Position numbers and translations under genes: made by a program. From Astragalus membranaceus (lineage: Eukaryota; Streptophyta; Magnoliopsida; Fabales; Fabaceae), in the NCBI GenBank assembly GCA_039519185.1, contig CM076846.1, positions 150,054,605 through 150,118,604 of the forward strand: a DNA stretch of 64,000 nucleotides. The letters are read 5' to 3'. Positions 1-11,433 of the stretch are shown here, piece after piece (positions within the stretch are counted from its first letter, which is position 1; the number at the start of each line of letters is the position of its first letter). Under the pieces are notes generated by a model, which was not told the origin of the DNA, searched no databases, and worked only from the letters and a program-made list of their open reading frames with translations.

Positions 1-75
1 GACCGATCCCAAATCCTTCCCTTCAACCTCGGAACTCACTTTTATCACGTACTCAGTGTGAGGAAAATCGTAGCC

Positions 76-78
<3 letters not shown>

Positions 79-136
<58 letters not shown>
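79..136. repeat. (AT)n microsatellite
   Basis: About 29 uninterrupted AT units. It lies between the left edge of the window and the end of the gag frame of the first retroelement. Confidence 0.95.
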
Positions 137-140
<4 letters not shown>

Positions 141-183
141 TGGTTGAATATTTACAAAGTCGGATTACATCACGCCCGTAGGC

Positions 184-1426
184 TCATTCCGAGACCCAGG
201 TGACACGTGACCTTCTTGCGTTAATCCATTCTTCATGATCGATATACTTTTGAGATCGCTGGAGGAACTCGGCAAGCGACTCGGTTTGGTTGACCCCGAC
301 GTCTATCTGAAATAGACTTCCTTCATGAAGACCAGCCTCCATGAAGTAAAGACGGAAAGAGTCGTCGAGGTTCCAGACTTGAGCAGCTTCTCTATTGAAT
401 CTCTCTATGTAGTCCCGGAGGAACTCATTTTCTCCTTGCCGAATTGCCTGCAATACCTTCCGAGATTTAGGCTTCATCTTCGAGTGGGCGAAGTGTGCAG
501 AAAAGAGCTTGGCTAACTGATCCCAAGAGGAGATCGTATTTGACCTAAGAGCCCTGAACCAGTCTAGAGCCGCCTTCTCTAGAGTGAGGGGAAATGTTCG
601 GCACTTTATCTCCTCTGGAACATTACGGTATTGCATAACCGTGTTAAAGTAGTCGAGGTGGCGATCCAGATCGCCAGTCCCATCATGCATTTTCAAACCC
701 TCAGGCGGTTTCTCGAGGTGCTTTGGCACCGGGAAGTAGTCGATCTTAGCTGTGAAAGGTCCTTTACGCTTTGCCGACCTCTCAAGGGGTGGAGACCGTC
801 GGTAGCCATACATGCCGGGGGATTCCCGCGAGCTAGGGCGCTGACGTTCTTGCCTCGGAGACCTTTTCCGACTTCTGGTACGTCGCCTCGGAGAAGAGGA
901 AAACAGAAACGAGCTAGGCCGAGGGGGAACCCTCAGGACCATAGGAATCATCAGGGGTCCGACTTGGGGGAGTCTTCGGTCCTCGCCCTCCTCTACAACG
1001 AGGTGGAGTGCGATGATGGTATCTCCTCCAAGCCGGAGATCGGCGTTGCCCGCGGCCATGAGTCGTTCCACTTGAAGAGTCGCGCAGAGGGGAACTCCGA
1101 TCCGGGATGTTACGAGCCCGGATCTCAGCAATCTGAGCTTCTAACTGGGTGTGGCGTTGGCTTTCTTGCTGGTCGGCCTCGGCTTGCCGATTTATGAACA
1201 AGACGAGTTGTTGGACAACATCGACCGATACCTGGACGGTCTGCGGGGGAGGCGAAAGTCGGTTCCGAGCTGAGCTCCCATGAACCATAGCTGTAGCCGA
1301 GCTTCGAGCATGTGCCGGGCTAAGGGGTAAGGTGACTGCCACTCCTTCCGGAGTCACCTGCTGTAGGACCGGTCTCTCAACGACACTCGGGATAGTCCTA
1401 CGACGTAAGGTCAGAGCCATCGTCAA
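184..1426 (-). pseudogene. Retrotransposon Gag, frameshifted
   Basis: Two overlapping minus-strand frames encode one Gag. The N-terminal frame opens with the ATG at 1426, 35 nt downstream of the primer-binding site, and runs to a stop at 914. It ends in a Ser/Arg-rich stretch. The C-terminal frame continues to a stop at 184 and holds the retrotransposon gag core: FPLTLEKAALDWF, then SSWDQLAKLFSAHF, then DYIERFNREA. The frames must be joined by a frameshift near 914-960, so the copy is probably dead. No CCHC zinc knuckle is visible. Gag would form the cytoplasmic virus-like particle that packages element RNA. Confidence 0.8.
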
Positions 1427-1461
1427 TCAAGAAGATGGGAGAGGAACTAGAGTACAAGATC

Positions 1462-1479
1462 CTCCCACTGTGGTCGCCA
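1462..1479 (-). other. Primer-binding site (minus-strand priming)
   Basis: The minus strand reads TGGCGACCACAGTGGGAG, one base inside the LTR. It starts with TGG, the complement of a tRNA CCA end. The same 18 bases occur at 18598-18615 in the second family member. The tRNA species is not assigned. Confidence 0.8.
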
Positions 1480-1480
1480 A

Positions 1481-1812
1481 TGTTCTGTACCGTATCTCTG
1501 GGCCTGTATCCGATCTTAGACACAAGGTCCGATCCGAGATAGTTGGTAGGGGTTGGTCTTGATCAACCGGGCTCCGCTTCCGATCCGGGGCAGGTGGTAC
1601 CTGCGAGAACACTTCGACGCTCAAGTCAGCTGGAGAGCTAATTAGAGGTAAAGAGTAGGAAAGAGTGTGTACCTTAGACATTGCATTGAATGCTTATTTA
1701 TAGGTTTTGGAATCTAATGGGAACCATTGGATCTAGGCCTTTAATCTCCACCATTGGTTGATGAATTTGCATTTGGTGTTGGGCCTTAGTGATAAAGGCC
1801 CAATCCGTAACA
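1481..1812 (-). repeat. 5' LTR of the first TR-GAG-like element
   Basis: The 332-bp segment has TGTT...AACA ends in the orientation of the element. A TATA-like CTATAAATAAG on the minus strand at about 1693-1703 would be the promoter core. The stretch near 1610-1630 (acttcgacgc.caagtcag) matches the LTRs at 9864 and 18617, supporting one family. The outer boundary at 1812 is inferred from the terminal dinucleotides only. Confidence 0.7.
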
Positions 1813-2095
1813 CATCCTATATGGATCCCTAGATCAAAAACATGGTACATGGCCTTCTTTCTTGGCTTAAAGTCGTTACATTCCTATGTGATATCTTCTT
1901 CCATCTCTTTCCATGTTTTGAGCTTCCACCTACTCAGACCTGTCGGAGCTGTTAATTCTAGAAGAGTGGAGCAAAGCATTCAAAGAAGTAGAAGCAAGAC
2001 ATTGCAAGTAGCTTAAATTGAATCATCCAAAAATAACTTTAAAAATTATATTATTATAATATACTTGTGTTAAGGTGATGTGACAGCTACCTCAA
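1813..2095. other. Unassigned intergenic sequence
   Basis: No gene or known repeat was recognised. A short plus frame near 1920-2010 has no recognisable motif. Confidence 0.4.
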
Positions 2096-2256
2096 TATAT
2101 GTATCCATATAGTTTTTTTTTTCTCAAATGCGACTTGAAACTTACACACACAACTGTAAGGTCTCGGATTCAAATTTGAGACATGATATCTATCATAAAA
2201 ATATCGGCATTTGCCAGTTGAGCCAGACCTTACGGTTATATGTATTCATAGAGTTG
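2096..2256 (-). mobile_element. tRNA-derived SINE, family A copy 1
   Basis: On the minus strand an A-box-like GGCTCAACTGGCAAATG is followed by a decayed B box and an A-rich tail. The same family recurs, better preserved, at 31785-31952. Imperfect duplications (tatatgtatccata... and tatatgtattcata...) flank it. Confidence 0.65.
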
Positions 2257-2373
2257 TTCCTACGCGTGTAATTAATAATTTCACTTAACAAAAATGACCA
2301 ATTTTGGTCACGATGAAAATCGAACTAATGTTCCATAAGGGGGTAAACATTGTCCGAGGGAACAAGAGTTTAA

Positions 2374-2528
2374 GGATTATTAAGTTTTTTTTTTGATAAG
2401 CAAACGTTAGTGGGGGTGGGGGAATGTTAGTTTCTGGGGTTTGAACCCTGGACCTCATTCTTGCAACTTTGCAACTCCTTCATGTCCCTTAGCTTGCCAA
2501 CTGAGCTACCTTCTTGGGATTATTAAGT
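2374..2528 (-). mobile_element. tRNA-derived SINE, family B copy 1
   Basis: The minus strand has box A TAGCTCAGTTGGCAAG, box B GGTTCAAACCC and a poly-A tail. A perfect 12-bp TSD, ggattattaagt, lies at 2374-2385 and 2517-2528. A second copy of the family lies at 3619-3777. Confidence 0.85.
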
Positions 2529-2638
2529 ATTTTATTCATAGAAATTAGCAAATATTTAGCTTTAATCGGTAAAGTTTAACAAACAACCTCTCCGTACTCA
2601 ATTTTCTGATATAGCAATTGGTTTTCGCTTTTTTGTTT

Positions 2639-3021
2639 TAGTCTCGATAATTTTTTTTATAAGAGAAATTGTATTAAATGGGAGTACTAGGGGTACTCCA
2701 ACCCAATACAAAAGATACTAATAAATATTGTTTATGCACACCAATGAATTATTCCACCATTGGGCTACCGTCATATTACATCTCCTTCCTAATCTACTTG
2801 CAAACCAACTCCAAGAGGTATGTTTGATATTACTAATAACCGCCTCATGATTAGAAATATTCTCTTGGAATATTCGACGGTTCATTTCCAACCACAGTGT
2901 CCAAACTGTTGCTAGCCAAATCAAGAATTTGAATTTTCTGCAATATTTTCCTGTTACAAGACCACCATGCTACATAAAATGCTCCAGTCCAGATAACTCT
3001 GCATCTGGTAGTCTCGATAAT
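2639..3021 (-). mobile_element. 5'-truncated L1-type LINE (3' end only)
   Basis: A perfect 13-bp TSD, tagtctcgataat, lies at 2639-2651 and 3009-3021. Inside, the minus strand encodes a decayed fragment (IWLATVWTLWLEMNRRIFQ) typical of the C-terminal end of plant L1 reverse-transcriptase polyproteins. A short 3' UTR and a poly-A run follow. Only about 350 bp were copied, which is normal for target-primed reverse transcription. The fragment is not functional. Confidence 0.8.
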
Positions 3022-3090
3022 ATTATTTTTACTTGTTATAATCTTTGTAATCATTTTTGATAGGGACTCATGTGGAAAAAGGAAAAGATA

Positions 3091-3380
3091 CTAGAACAGC
3101 GAGAATGGAAATTTTCTTTTACTACAAGGACAAACAAAACAACGAGGTGGTGGTGGTGGTGGGTTAGGGTTTGTAGGTGAGAGAGAGAGTAGAGGAAGAG
3201 GAAGGGGAGAGTAGGTCGTAGGTTGGTTGTGTGGTGGTGATGGTGGTGGTGGTTGTGTGGTGGTGGAGAGTAGAGGAAGAGGAAGGGAAGAGGAAGGGTG
3301 AAGAGGAGAGAAGAAGATTGAGGGTGTTGTGAGTGAGAAAGAAGAGTGAGTGTGTTGTTGAGGGTACACGCAGATTTAAG
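3091..3380. repeat. Purine-rich low-complexity sequence
   Basis: Interleaved GGT, GAGA and GGAAGA tracts. The minus frame here is a Pro/Ser-rich translation of simple sequence and is not a gene. Confidence 0.75.
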
Positions 3381-3389
3381 TAAAAAAGT

Positions 3390-3838
3390 TAAAAAAAAAT
3401 TACGAGGGATTTACCATTTCTTCGCTAATTTTCACTTTAATTTGCGAGGGATTTATCATTCTGTCGCTAAACGTCCTTGATTTACATGCAGTTTGACTAA
3501 ATTTTCCCTCCAAATAATTAGCGACGGAAAAGCCGTCGCTATTACCTTCAATTCCGTCGCTAAATCCAGACAAAAACGACAGATCCTAATTCCGCCGCTA
3601 TTACCTTCAATTCCGTCGCTAAAGCCGGTTTTTTTTTATAAGCAAATGTTAGTGGGGGTGGGGGAATGTTAGTTTCTGGGGTTTGAACCCTGGACCACCT
3701 TCTTGCAATTTTACAACTCCTTCATGTCCCTTAGCTCGCCAACTGAGCTACCTTCCTGGGACCTAAAGCCAGTTTTTGTGAGGGACCGTTATTCCCTCGC
3801 TAATGTCCCTCGCTAATAACGTTTTTTTTAATGTAAGT
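3390..3838. mobile_element. Degenerate DNA-transposon remnant with GTCGCTAA repeats
   Basis: Short units of the form ttccgtcgctaa and ccctcgctaa occur in both orientations, like the subterminal repeats of plant CACTA elements. No intact TIR or TSD was found. A SINE has inserted into it at 3634-3762. Assignment to CACTA is a guess from the repeat style. Confidence 0.4.
3619..3777 (-). mobile_element. tRNA-derived SINE, family B copy 2
   Basis: About 90% identical by eye to the copy at 2374-2528, in the same orientation. A 15-bp TSD (ctaaagccggttttt / ctaaagccagttttt) has one mismatch. It sits inside the GTCGCTAA-repeat remnant. Confidence 0.85.
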
Positions 3839-3852
3839 TTGATGCATGACGT

Positions 3853-6800
3853 TGTCATACCCCAATTTTGTCCGGCTTAGAGCAAAACCCTAATTTTCAA
3901 CCAAAAATAAATAAACCAAGTCTTAGCATTCATCCTAGAGGTTAGGAAGAGCATCATGCTTGCATTTTAGAAGTTTCATAATGCATTTTAGGGTTAGAAA
4001 AGCATAGCATGGCATTTTAGAGCACTTTAGAGCATTTCTAGGATTTCTAGGGTTTTTCTTAGGTCGAAGGGTATTTTGGTAATTTCACCAAAAAGACTTA
4101 TTTTCTCATCATGCATGCATTTCTAGAGTTTTAGGGTCATCCAAAGGGTCTCAGGATCATTGTTAGAGTGGAAATGAAGTTTAGAGCAAAATCAGGGTTT
4201 TTGGGACCAAAAGGGCATTTTGGTCATTTCACTAAAATAAATATTTTCTCAGTAAAAACCACTATGCATCTCTTGAGGAATTTATGTGAGTCCAAGTGAG
4301 TGGAGTTGTGTATTTTTTTTGTGCATCATTGGAATATTTTTTGCATGAAATTCGGTTTTTGAACAAAAGGGCAAAATGGTCATTTCCTTTGGAGTGGGGT
4401 CAATAAATCATTTTTGGGATTGGTGGGATCATAAAGTTCAGAGCCCAATCATTGAATCATGGGACATAGCCCAAAATGGCAAGAATTTAGAAGAATTATC
4501 TAGAAGGGAATAAGGAATATCCCTTTGAATTTTGAAAGGTCAAGTGTAGTACAATAGTACAAGTTGCAATTCCACTCACTCTCTCTCCTTGGCTGCGAAT
4601 TCCAGCCCCTTTTTCCCCCATTTTGATTTATTTTATTGGTTGCAAATTGTGTTTAAATCATGGCCTTCCATTCAAGTGCTAAATGCAATCCTCACCCTTC
4701 ATTTGAATTAAAATGGCACTCTTGTAATAAGCTTCATAGAAAAATACAATTTTGTAATTGAGCTTATCCTTCACCACCATCCTTAAGCTGCGCCCCTCAG
4801 CCCTCTCTCTCCTCACTTTGTGCTTTCTAATTGCCCCTAATCCATGTGACATTTGATCTTGACCCTTGGTTCAAAATTTAGATGCAATCCTAGAGCACAA
4901 TGGAAATCAAAATGACCTAGAAGCCCTTAATGATAAGTGAGCACTATATATACCTTCATATGACCAGCCCACACACCCTCTTAGCCTCACTCTTCATTCA
5001 AAAACCCTAGCACACCTCTTTTCTATCCAAGGCCGTAGCCCCCTCACCCCTTCTCCTCCATTTTCTTTTCAACTTCCATCCACTAACTCACCTCAAACTC
5101 ACTCCATATTCATATATCCTCCTCCTTTCATCTTTGATTCCACATTTACATCATCAAAGGGGCTGATCCTTCAAGGTCACGTGGTTGTTGTTGGTGATTT
5201 TTGAAGATTGTTGGTGATTGGTTACTCTTGATCTTCATTTCTACTCTTGTTTAGCTTGGAACTAAGGTATAACTTAAAACCCTTTGCATTTTCATCCACT
5301 TTCTTGCATCAAAATCCTTTTTCAACTTATATTTGCATCTCATAACATCATTTAAATGTAGAATAGGGGCTGTTGTGGGTGAGAGTTGGCATCTCACCCA
5401 CTAAATAAGTTGTTCTTGTGACTATGTGTTGATTATGTGTTGTTCTTGTGATTTGCTCTTTGTTCATGCGATTTTCACCAAATAAAAATTTATTTTTCCT
5501 TACCTTTTTGCTTCGGCCTAGAGCCTCTCTTGTTGGATAACATGTTTTCTTGCTTGTTTCTTGAGTTTTGATGGAATAAAATTGGTTAAGGTAGTCCTTC
5601 ATGCTCTAAGGTTTGATAGTGTAGAATTAGGGTTTTTATACTTTTTGTTCCCTCTTGTTTTTATGTTAATAAATGATGAAATGATGATTGTTTGAGTGTG
5701 ATATACATGTGTAGATCTTAGGGTTTATGTGTGTGTGTCTAATGATGTGATTTGGTTGCAAGAAATTTGTTGAATTTGAGCCTTATTGTGTATGTATGTT
5801 TCGGCCATAAAGCCATTTTTGTGACCAATTTACTTACTCAAATTTGTTGTTTGATCTTGTTTGGTAAATTAATTGTTGTGAATTGTGTTTTTTTTACTTT
5901 TTACCTTTTAGTTTTTACCCTTCACTTAAGTGTTACTAAATAGTAAAAAACATTTTCTTACCTTTTTTTACCTTTCACTTAAAACCCTAAAAAACATTTT
6001 ACCTTTTACTTTTACCATTTACCTTCACTTAAATAATTCACCACCTTCACTTAAATAAGTTACCATTTCATTGATAATTTACCTTTACTTTTTACCTTTC
6101 TTAAATTACAAAAAGACCCAAAACATTTTCTAGTTTACATTTATAACTTTTCAACTTTAAAAAATCAACCCAAAAACTTTTACCACTTTTTCCTAAGACT
6201 CTAAAAACACCAAAACATTTCACCATTTCCTAAGAATAAGGTCACTAAATTTTTACCACTTTTTATGACACACTCTCACACACTTGCACTTAAATAAAAC
6301 CTTATTCACTCTCTTGCATTCTCATTTGCTTGTATCTCTTGCATACTCTCTTGTTTTAATCTCCATGCCTCTTCATATATTCATATCTCTTGCATATTCA
6401 TTTGCACTCTCACTTGTTAGTACCTCATGCATCCTTACTTGTTTATACTTCTTGCATTCTCACATGTCCATTCATAATTAAATAACCATGCGTCCTCACA
6501 TGTCCATGCATTCTTGTATGCTCATGCATCTTTGTATATACTCATTCTTGCATTCATCCTCACATGTCCATGCATTCATTAATCAAATGCTCATGCATTC
6601 TTGTATGCTCATACATCTTTGTATATACTCATTCTTGCATTCATTCTCAAATGTTCATGCATTTACATGCATTCATGCTTATCTAATCTAGCACATCATG
6701 ATCACATGCTCATCCATTTAACTTAGACTATTTTACGCCTATGATCAATTGTATTCTTTTGTTGTTGATGCATTTTAAATGTCTTGATTCAATTGTATGC

Positions 6801-8104
6801 CATTCCATCCATGTGTATGACCTCCTAATGAAGACGTAAGTCTACATGCATGTTGTAGCATAGAGTCATTAGGGTAAATACACCCCTTCCTACACACACA
6901 CATTTGCTTTGAGAACTTCATCTTGCATCCTTGATAAGTGGATCTTTTGATCATATTGGCATGTTTAATCTCAGTTAGTGATCAACACGTTCATAATTGC
7001 TTGATTAGTGAATGTGTTTGTATTTCATTCATTCATGTCGCATCTTTTGGTTATGGACTCGGAGTTGGTTGAAATGTTCTACTTATTTTTCCGAAATCCT
7101 TTTCCAAATCATCTTTTTCTTAGAACTAATTTTCAAATTAAATCAAATGCTTTTTCAATAAAAAAACCTAAGGCATTTTTCTTAAATAAATCATTAGTCA
7201 TCACTCGAAGCCTTTGCTTGTTTGATCGCTAATGAGGAGTTATTAGTGGTAGTCACTCGAAGCCTTTGCTTGTTTGGCTATCATGAAAGCCCCCACACCT
7301 TAACTAAAAAATAAATAAATTCCAATTTCAAAAACAATGCAATTACCACCAAGGCTCACCCTTTTTCAAAAATGATTTCAACAAAAAAGATAATAAAACG
7401 TTGTTACTTGTAGTCCCTCGAAGCCTTTGCTTGTTTGATTACCGGTTTCAACTATTTTTTTTTTCAAGTTAGTAATGAACGCCACTCGAAGCCGTTGCTT
7501 GTTTGGCATTCGTGAACACTCAAGTCTTATTTCCAAAAACACAAAAACATTTTCAAATCCAAAGCCGAGAACTACGTAGCTTTGATCCCTCTTCCAGAGA
7601 GGGTACGTAGGAGCGGGTCGTAACCCGTCAAGCACCCTTTTAAAAAAAACCTTTGTTCACTAGAACTACGTAGCTTTGATCCCTCTTCCAGAGAGGGTAC
7701 GTAGGAGCGGGTTGTAACCCGTCAAGCACCCCTTTTAAAAATCTTTGTTTTGTTCCGCTTTTCAAAGATACCAAAAATACTTTTCTTCTCAATAAAACCG
7801 TTTCTCAAACAAAAATAAAAAGAAAGGAAGTAGAACAAAAATCATTTCAAGTCAACTTTTTCTAAGCCACACATCAAAGTTAATGGTTCTCTTTCGGTAG
7901 AAAGGAGGTGCGGGGTGCTAATACCTTCCCCGTACCTAACCGACCCCCGAACCTACATCTCTGTGTTTTCGAAAGACCATCCGCCTTTTCCAAAAAGACT
8001 TTTTCCAATGTTTTAGTCTTTAAAAATAAATATTGGTGGCGGCTTTAAAATTTTTCACGTTGTCAAACTGAGGAATCCTTAACCGGATTTTTCGGGGCGC
8101 AACA
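3853..8104 (+). mobile_element. Ogre/Tat-type solo LTR, 4,252 bp
   Basis: The sequence begins TGTCATACCCCAATTTTGTC and ends GGATTTTTCGGGGCGCAACA. A perfect 5-bp TSD, gacgt, lies at 3848-3852 and 8105-8109. No gag or pol lies inside, so this is the product of recombination between two LTRs. Both ends resemble, in inverted orientation, the LTR of the Ogre-type element at 42156-44658, including the block ctaataccttccccgtacc near the end. Such LTR length is typical of Ogre elements of legumes. No coding sequence is supported in this stretch; the short frames in it are chance. Confidence 0.85.
7569..7731 (+). repeat. Two direct repeats of about 69 bp inside the solo LTR
   Basis: Two nearly identical units start with gaactacgtagctttgatc at 7569 and 7663. 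Just upstream, the phrase ctcgaagcctttgcttgttt recurs at about 7205, 7257 and 7419, with a variant near 7485. Confidence 0.85.
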
Positions 8105-8109
8105 GACGT

Positions 8110-9858
<1,749 letters not shown>

Positions 9859-9863
9859 TATGA

Positions 9864-10273
9864 TGAACTAAGGTTCTCGACCTTGGAATGGGCACGAGCA
9901 GTCGAGTCCTGAGTCCGATAATATGAATTGATTGGGTGAATGATATCTGGTCGCCGCAGAGTCCTGCCCGAGTTGTATCTGCAATGACACTTCGACGCCC
10001 AAGTCAGTGGATTAAGAGTGTGAGCAGAGTAACAATATGGGTGAAGATTACCTACCTCTGTTAGTGGGAACAATGCCTTTTTATATAGTGTCAGAGGGGC
10101 AGCGCTGGCCATTGGATCATCGTGGTCGATCTCGACCATTGATCACGCGAGCCTCAACGAGGGTTGATCTGAGCCGTTGATCTTAGTGGATTTCGGTCAT
10201 TCCTTTCTGCCTCACTATTGGGCCGGTCACAGCCGGTAGTGCGTCGGATTGGGCTTCGGTCCAGTCCAGAACA
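9864..10273 (-). repeat. 3' LTR of the TR-GAG element
   Basis: 410 bp, TG...CA, about 93-94% identical by eye to 18617-19027. Its inner neighbour is the polypurine tract of the element. Confidence 0.9.
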
Positions 10274-10693
10274 ATTGCCCCCAAGCCGAAGACGTCCAGA
10301 GGAGCGGGTTCAGGCTTGAGAACGTTTTCCCCCAGTGGAGCGACCTAGCCGTTGCGCGGTCACCTGCGCTGAGGCGACTTGTTGTGCTTTCTCATGTCTG
10401 TGCGACGTGTCCCTTCTTTTGGTGACGTGGCAGTCAATCTTCAACTAATACGAAGTTTCGCCTTTCGATGTGATAGACGTGTAATGATGCTGGTTCAATT
10501 TCCGAGGAGTGCAAAGTGCATTCAAGGCTGGAGACGAAGGGGCGGGTTCAGGCTTAATGACCCGGGTCTAGGATATTTCGTGGCTTTATCGTTTTCTCTA
10601 CAAAGAGTCCAAGTGATCTCGGTTCAGGTGGAACTCGCTCGAAGGGGGAGCATGGGTCGTTTGAGCATGCTCGTGGCCTAGTAGCAGTTTTCT

Positions 10694-11222
10694 GAGTCGC
10701 GACTTAGGCTCACCTCGCCCCATAGGCTCATGTGGGGCCAATCGTAGCCCGCCCTCTGTGCAGGGGTCGCCCTGGGTGGTCTACTGAGTCGGAGCTCAGT
10801 CTCACCTCGCCCCATAAGCTCTTGCGGGGCTCAATCGTAGCCCGTCCTCTGTGCAGGGGTCGCCCTGGGTGGTCTACTGAGTCACGGCTTAGGATTGCCT
10901 CGCCCCATAGGCTCATGCGGGGCTCAATCGTAGTCCGCCCTCTGTGCAAGGGGTCGCCCTAGGTGGTCTATTGAGTCGCGGCTCAGTCTCACCTCGTTCC
11001 ATAGGCTCATGCGGGGCTCAATCGTAGCCCGCCCTCTGTGCAGGGGTCGCCCTAGGTGGTTTACTGAGTCGCGGCTCAGTCTCACCTCACCCCCATAGGC
11101 TCATGCGGGGCTCAATCGTAGCCGGCCCTCTGTGCAAGGGTCGCCCTGGGTGGTCTACTGAGTCGCGGCTCAGTCTCACCTCGCCCCATAGGCTCATGCG
11201 GGGCTCAATCGTAGCCCGCTCC
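10694..11222. repeat. 93-bp minisatellite in the TR-GAG element
   Basis: About 5.6 units start with gagtc at 10694, 10786, 10879, 10973, 11066 and 11160 (spacings 92, 93, 94, 93, 94). Each contains ctcgccccataggctcatg and ggggtcgccctgggtggt. Flanking phrases at about 10614-10650 and 11234-11280 are also related to each other. The small frames over this block are repeat translations. Confidence 0.95.
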
Positions 11223-11294
11223 TTGGAGCAGTTTACCGGATCTCGTTCCAGGTTGAACTCGCTCAAAGGAGGGTGTGACCTTCTATTGTGGTCG

Positions 11295-11433
11295 TGTAAC
11301 ATCCCTAATTTCGGTTGATTTCGTTTTATGAAATTAACTAGCGAATTGTTATTCGATAAAATAATAATTCAAGTCAAGGGCATGTTAAAAGCGCGAAAAC
11401 AAATTTAGTTGCTAATAGCATGAATTACGTGGT
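11295..11433 (+). repeat. 5' LTR remnant of the Tekay-like element
   Basis: Nearly identical to 14858-14996, the first 139 bp of the 3' LTR. It is cut at gtggtc/taaagattt, where pol sequence begins. Confidence 0.9.

Larger units (their letters stand above)
1..1812 (-). mobile_element. Partial gag-only Ty3/gypsy (TR-GAG-like) element
   Basis: Read on the minus strand, a 332-bp LTR (1481-1812) is followed by a tRNA primer-binding site (1462-1479) and a gag reading frame (1426 to 184). Nothing resembling protease, RT or integrase follows before the window ends, so the other LTR and the TSD are out of view. The primer-binding site is identical to that of the element at 9864-19027, and both gags share the same core motifs, so the two belong to one family. 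The gag-only reading is an inference because 3' sequence may lie outside the window. Confidence 0.65.

Noticed and set aside
631..1197. Plus-strand frame of 188 codons opposite gag
   Set aside because: Antisense shadow of the gag frame; no motif and no promoter, unlike the spliced antisense gene at 52918.
10728..11318. Open frames on both strands over 10728-11318
   Set aside because: They repeat with the 93-bp minisatellite period and have no recognisable domain.
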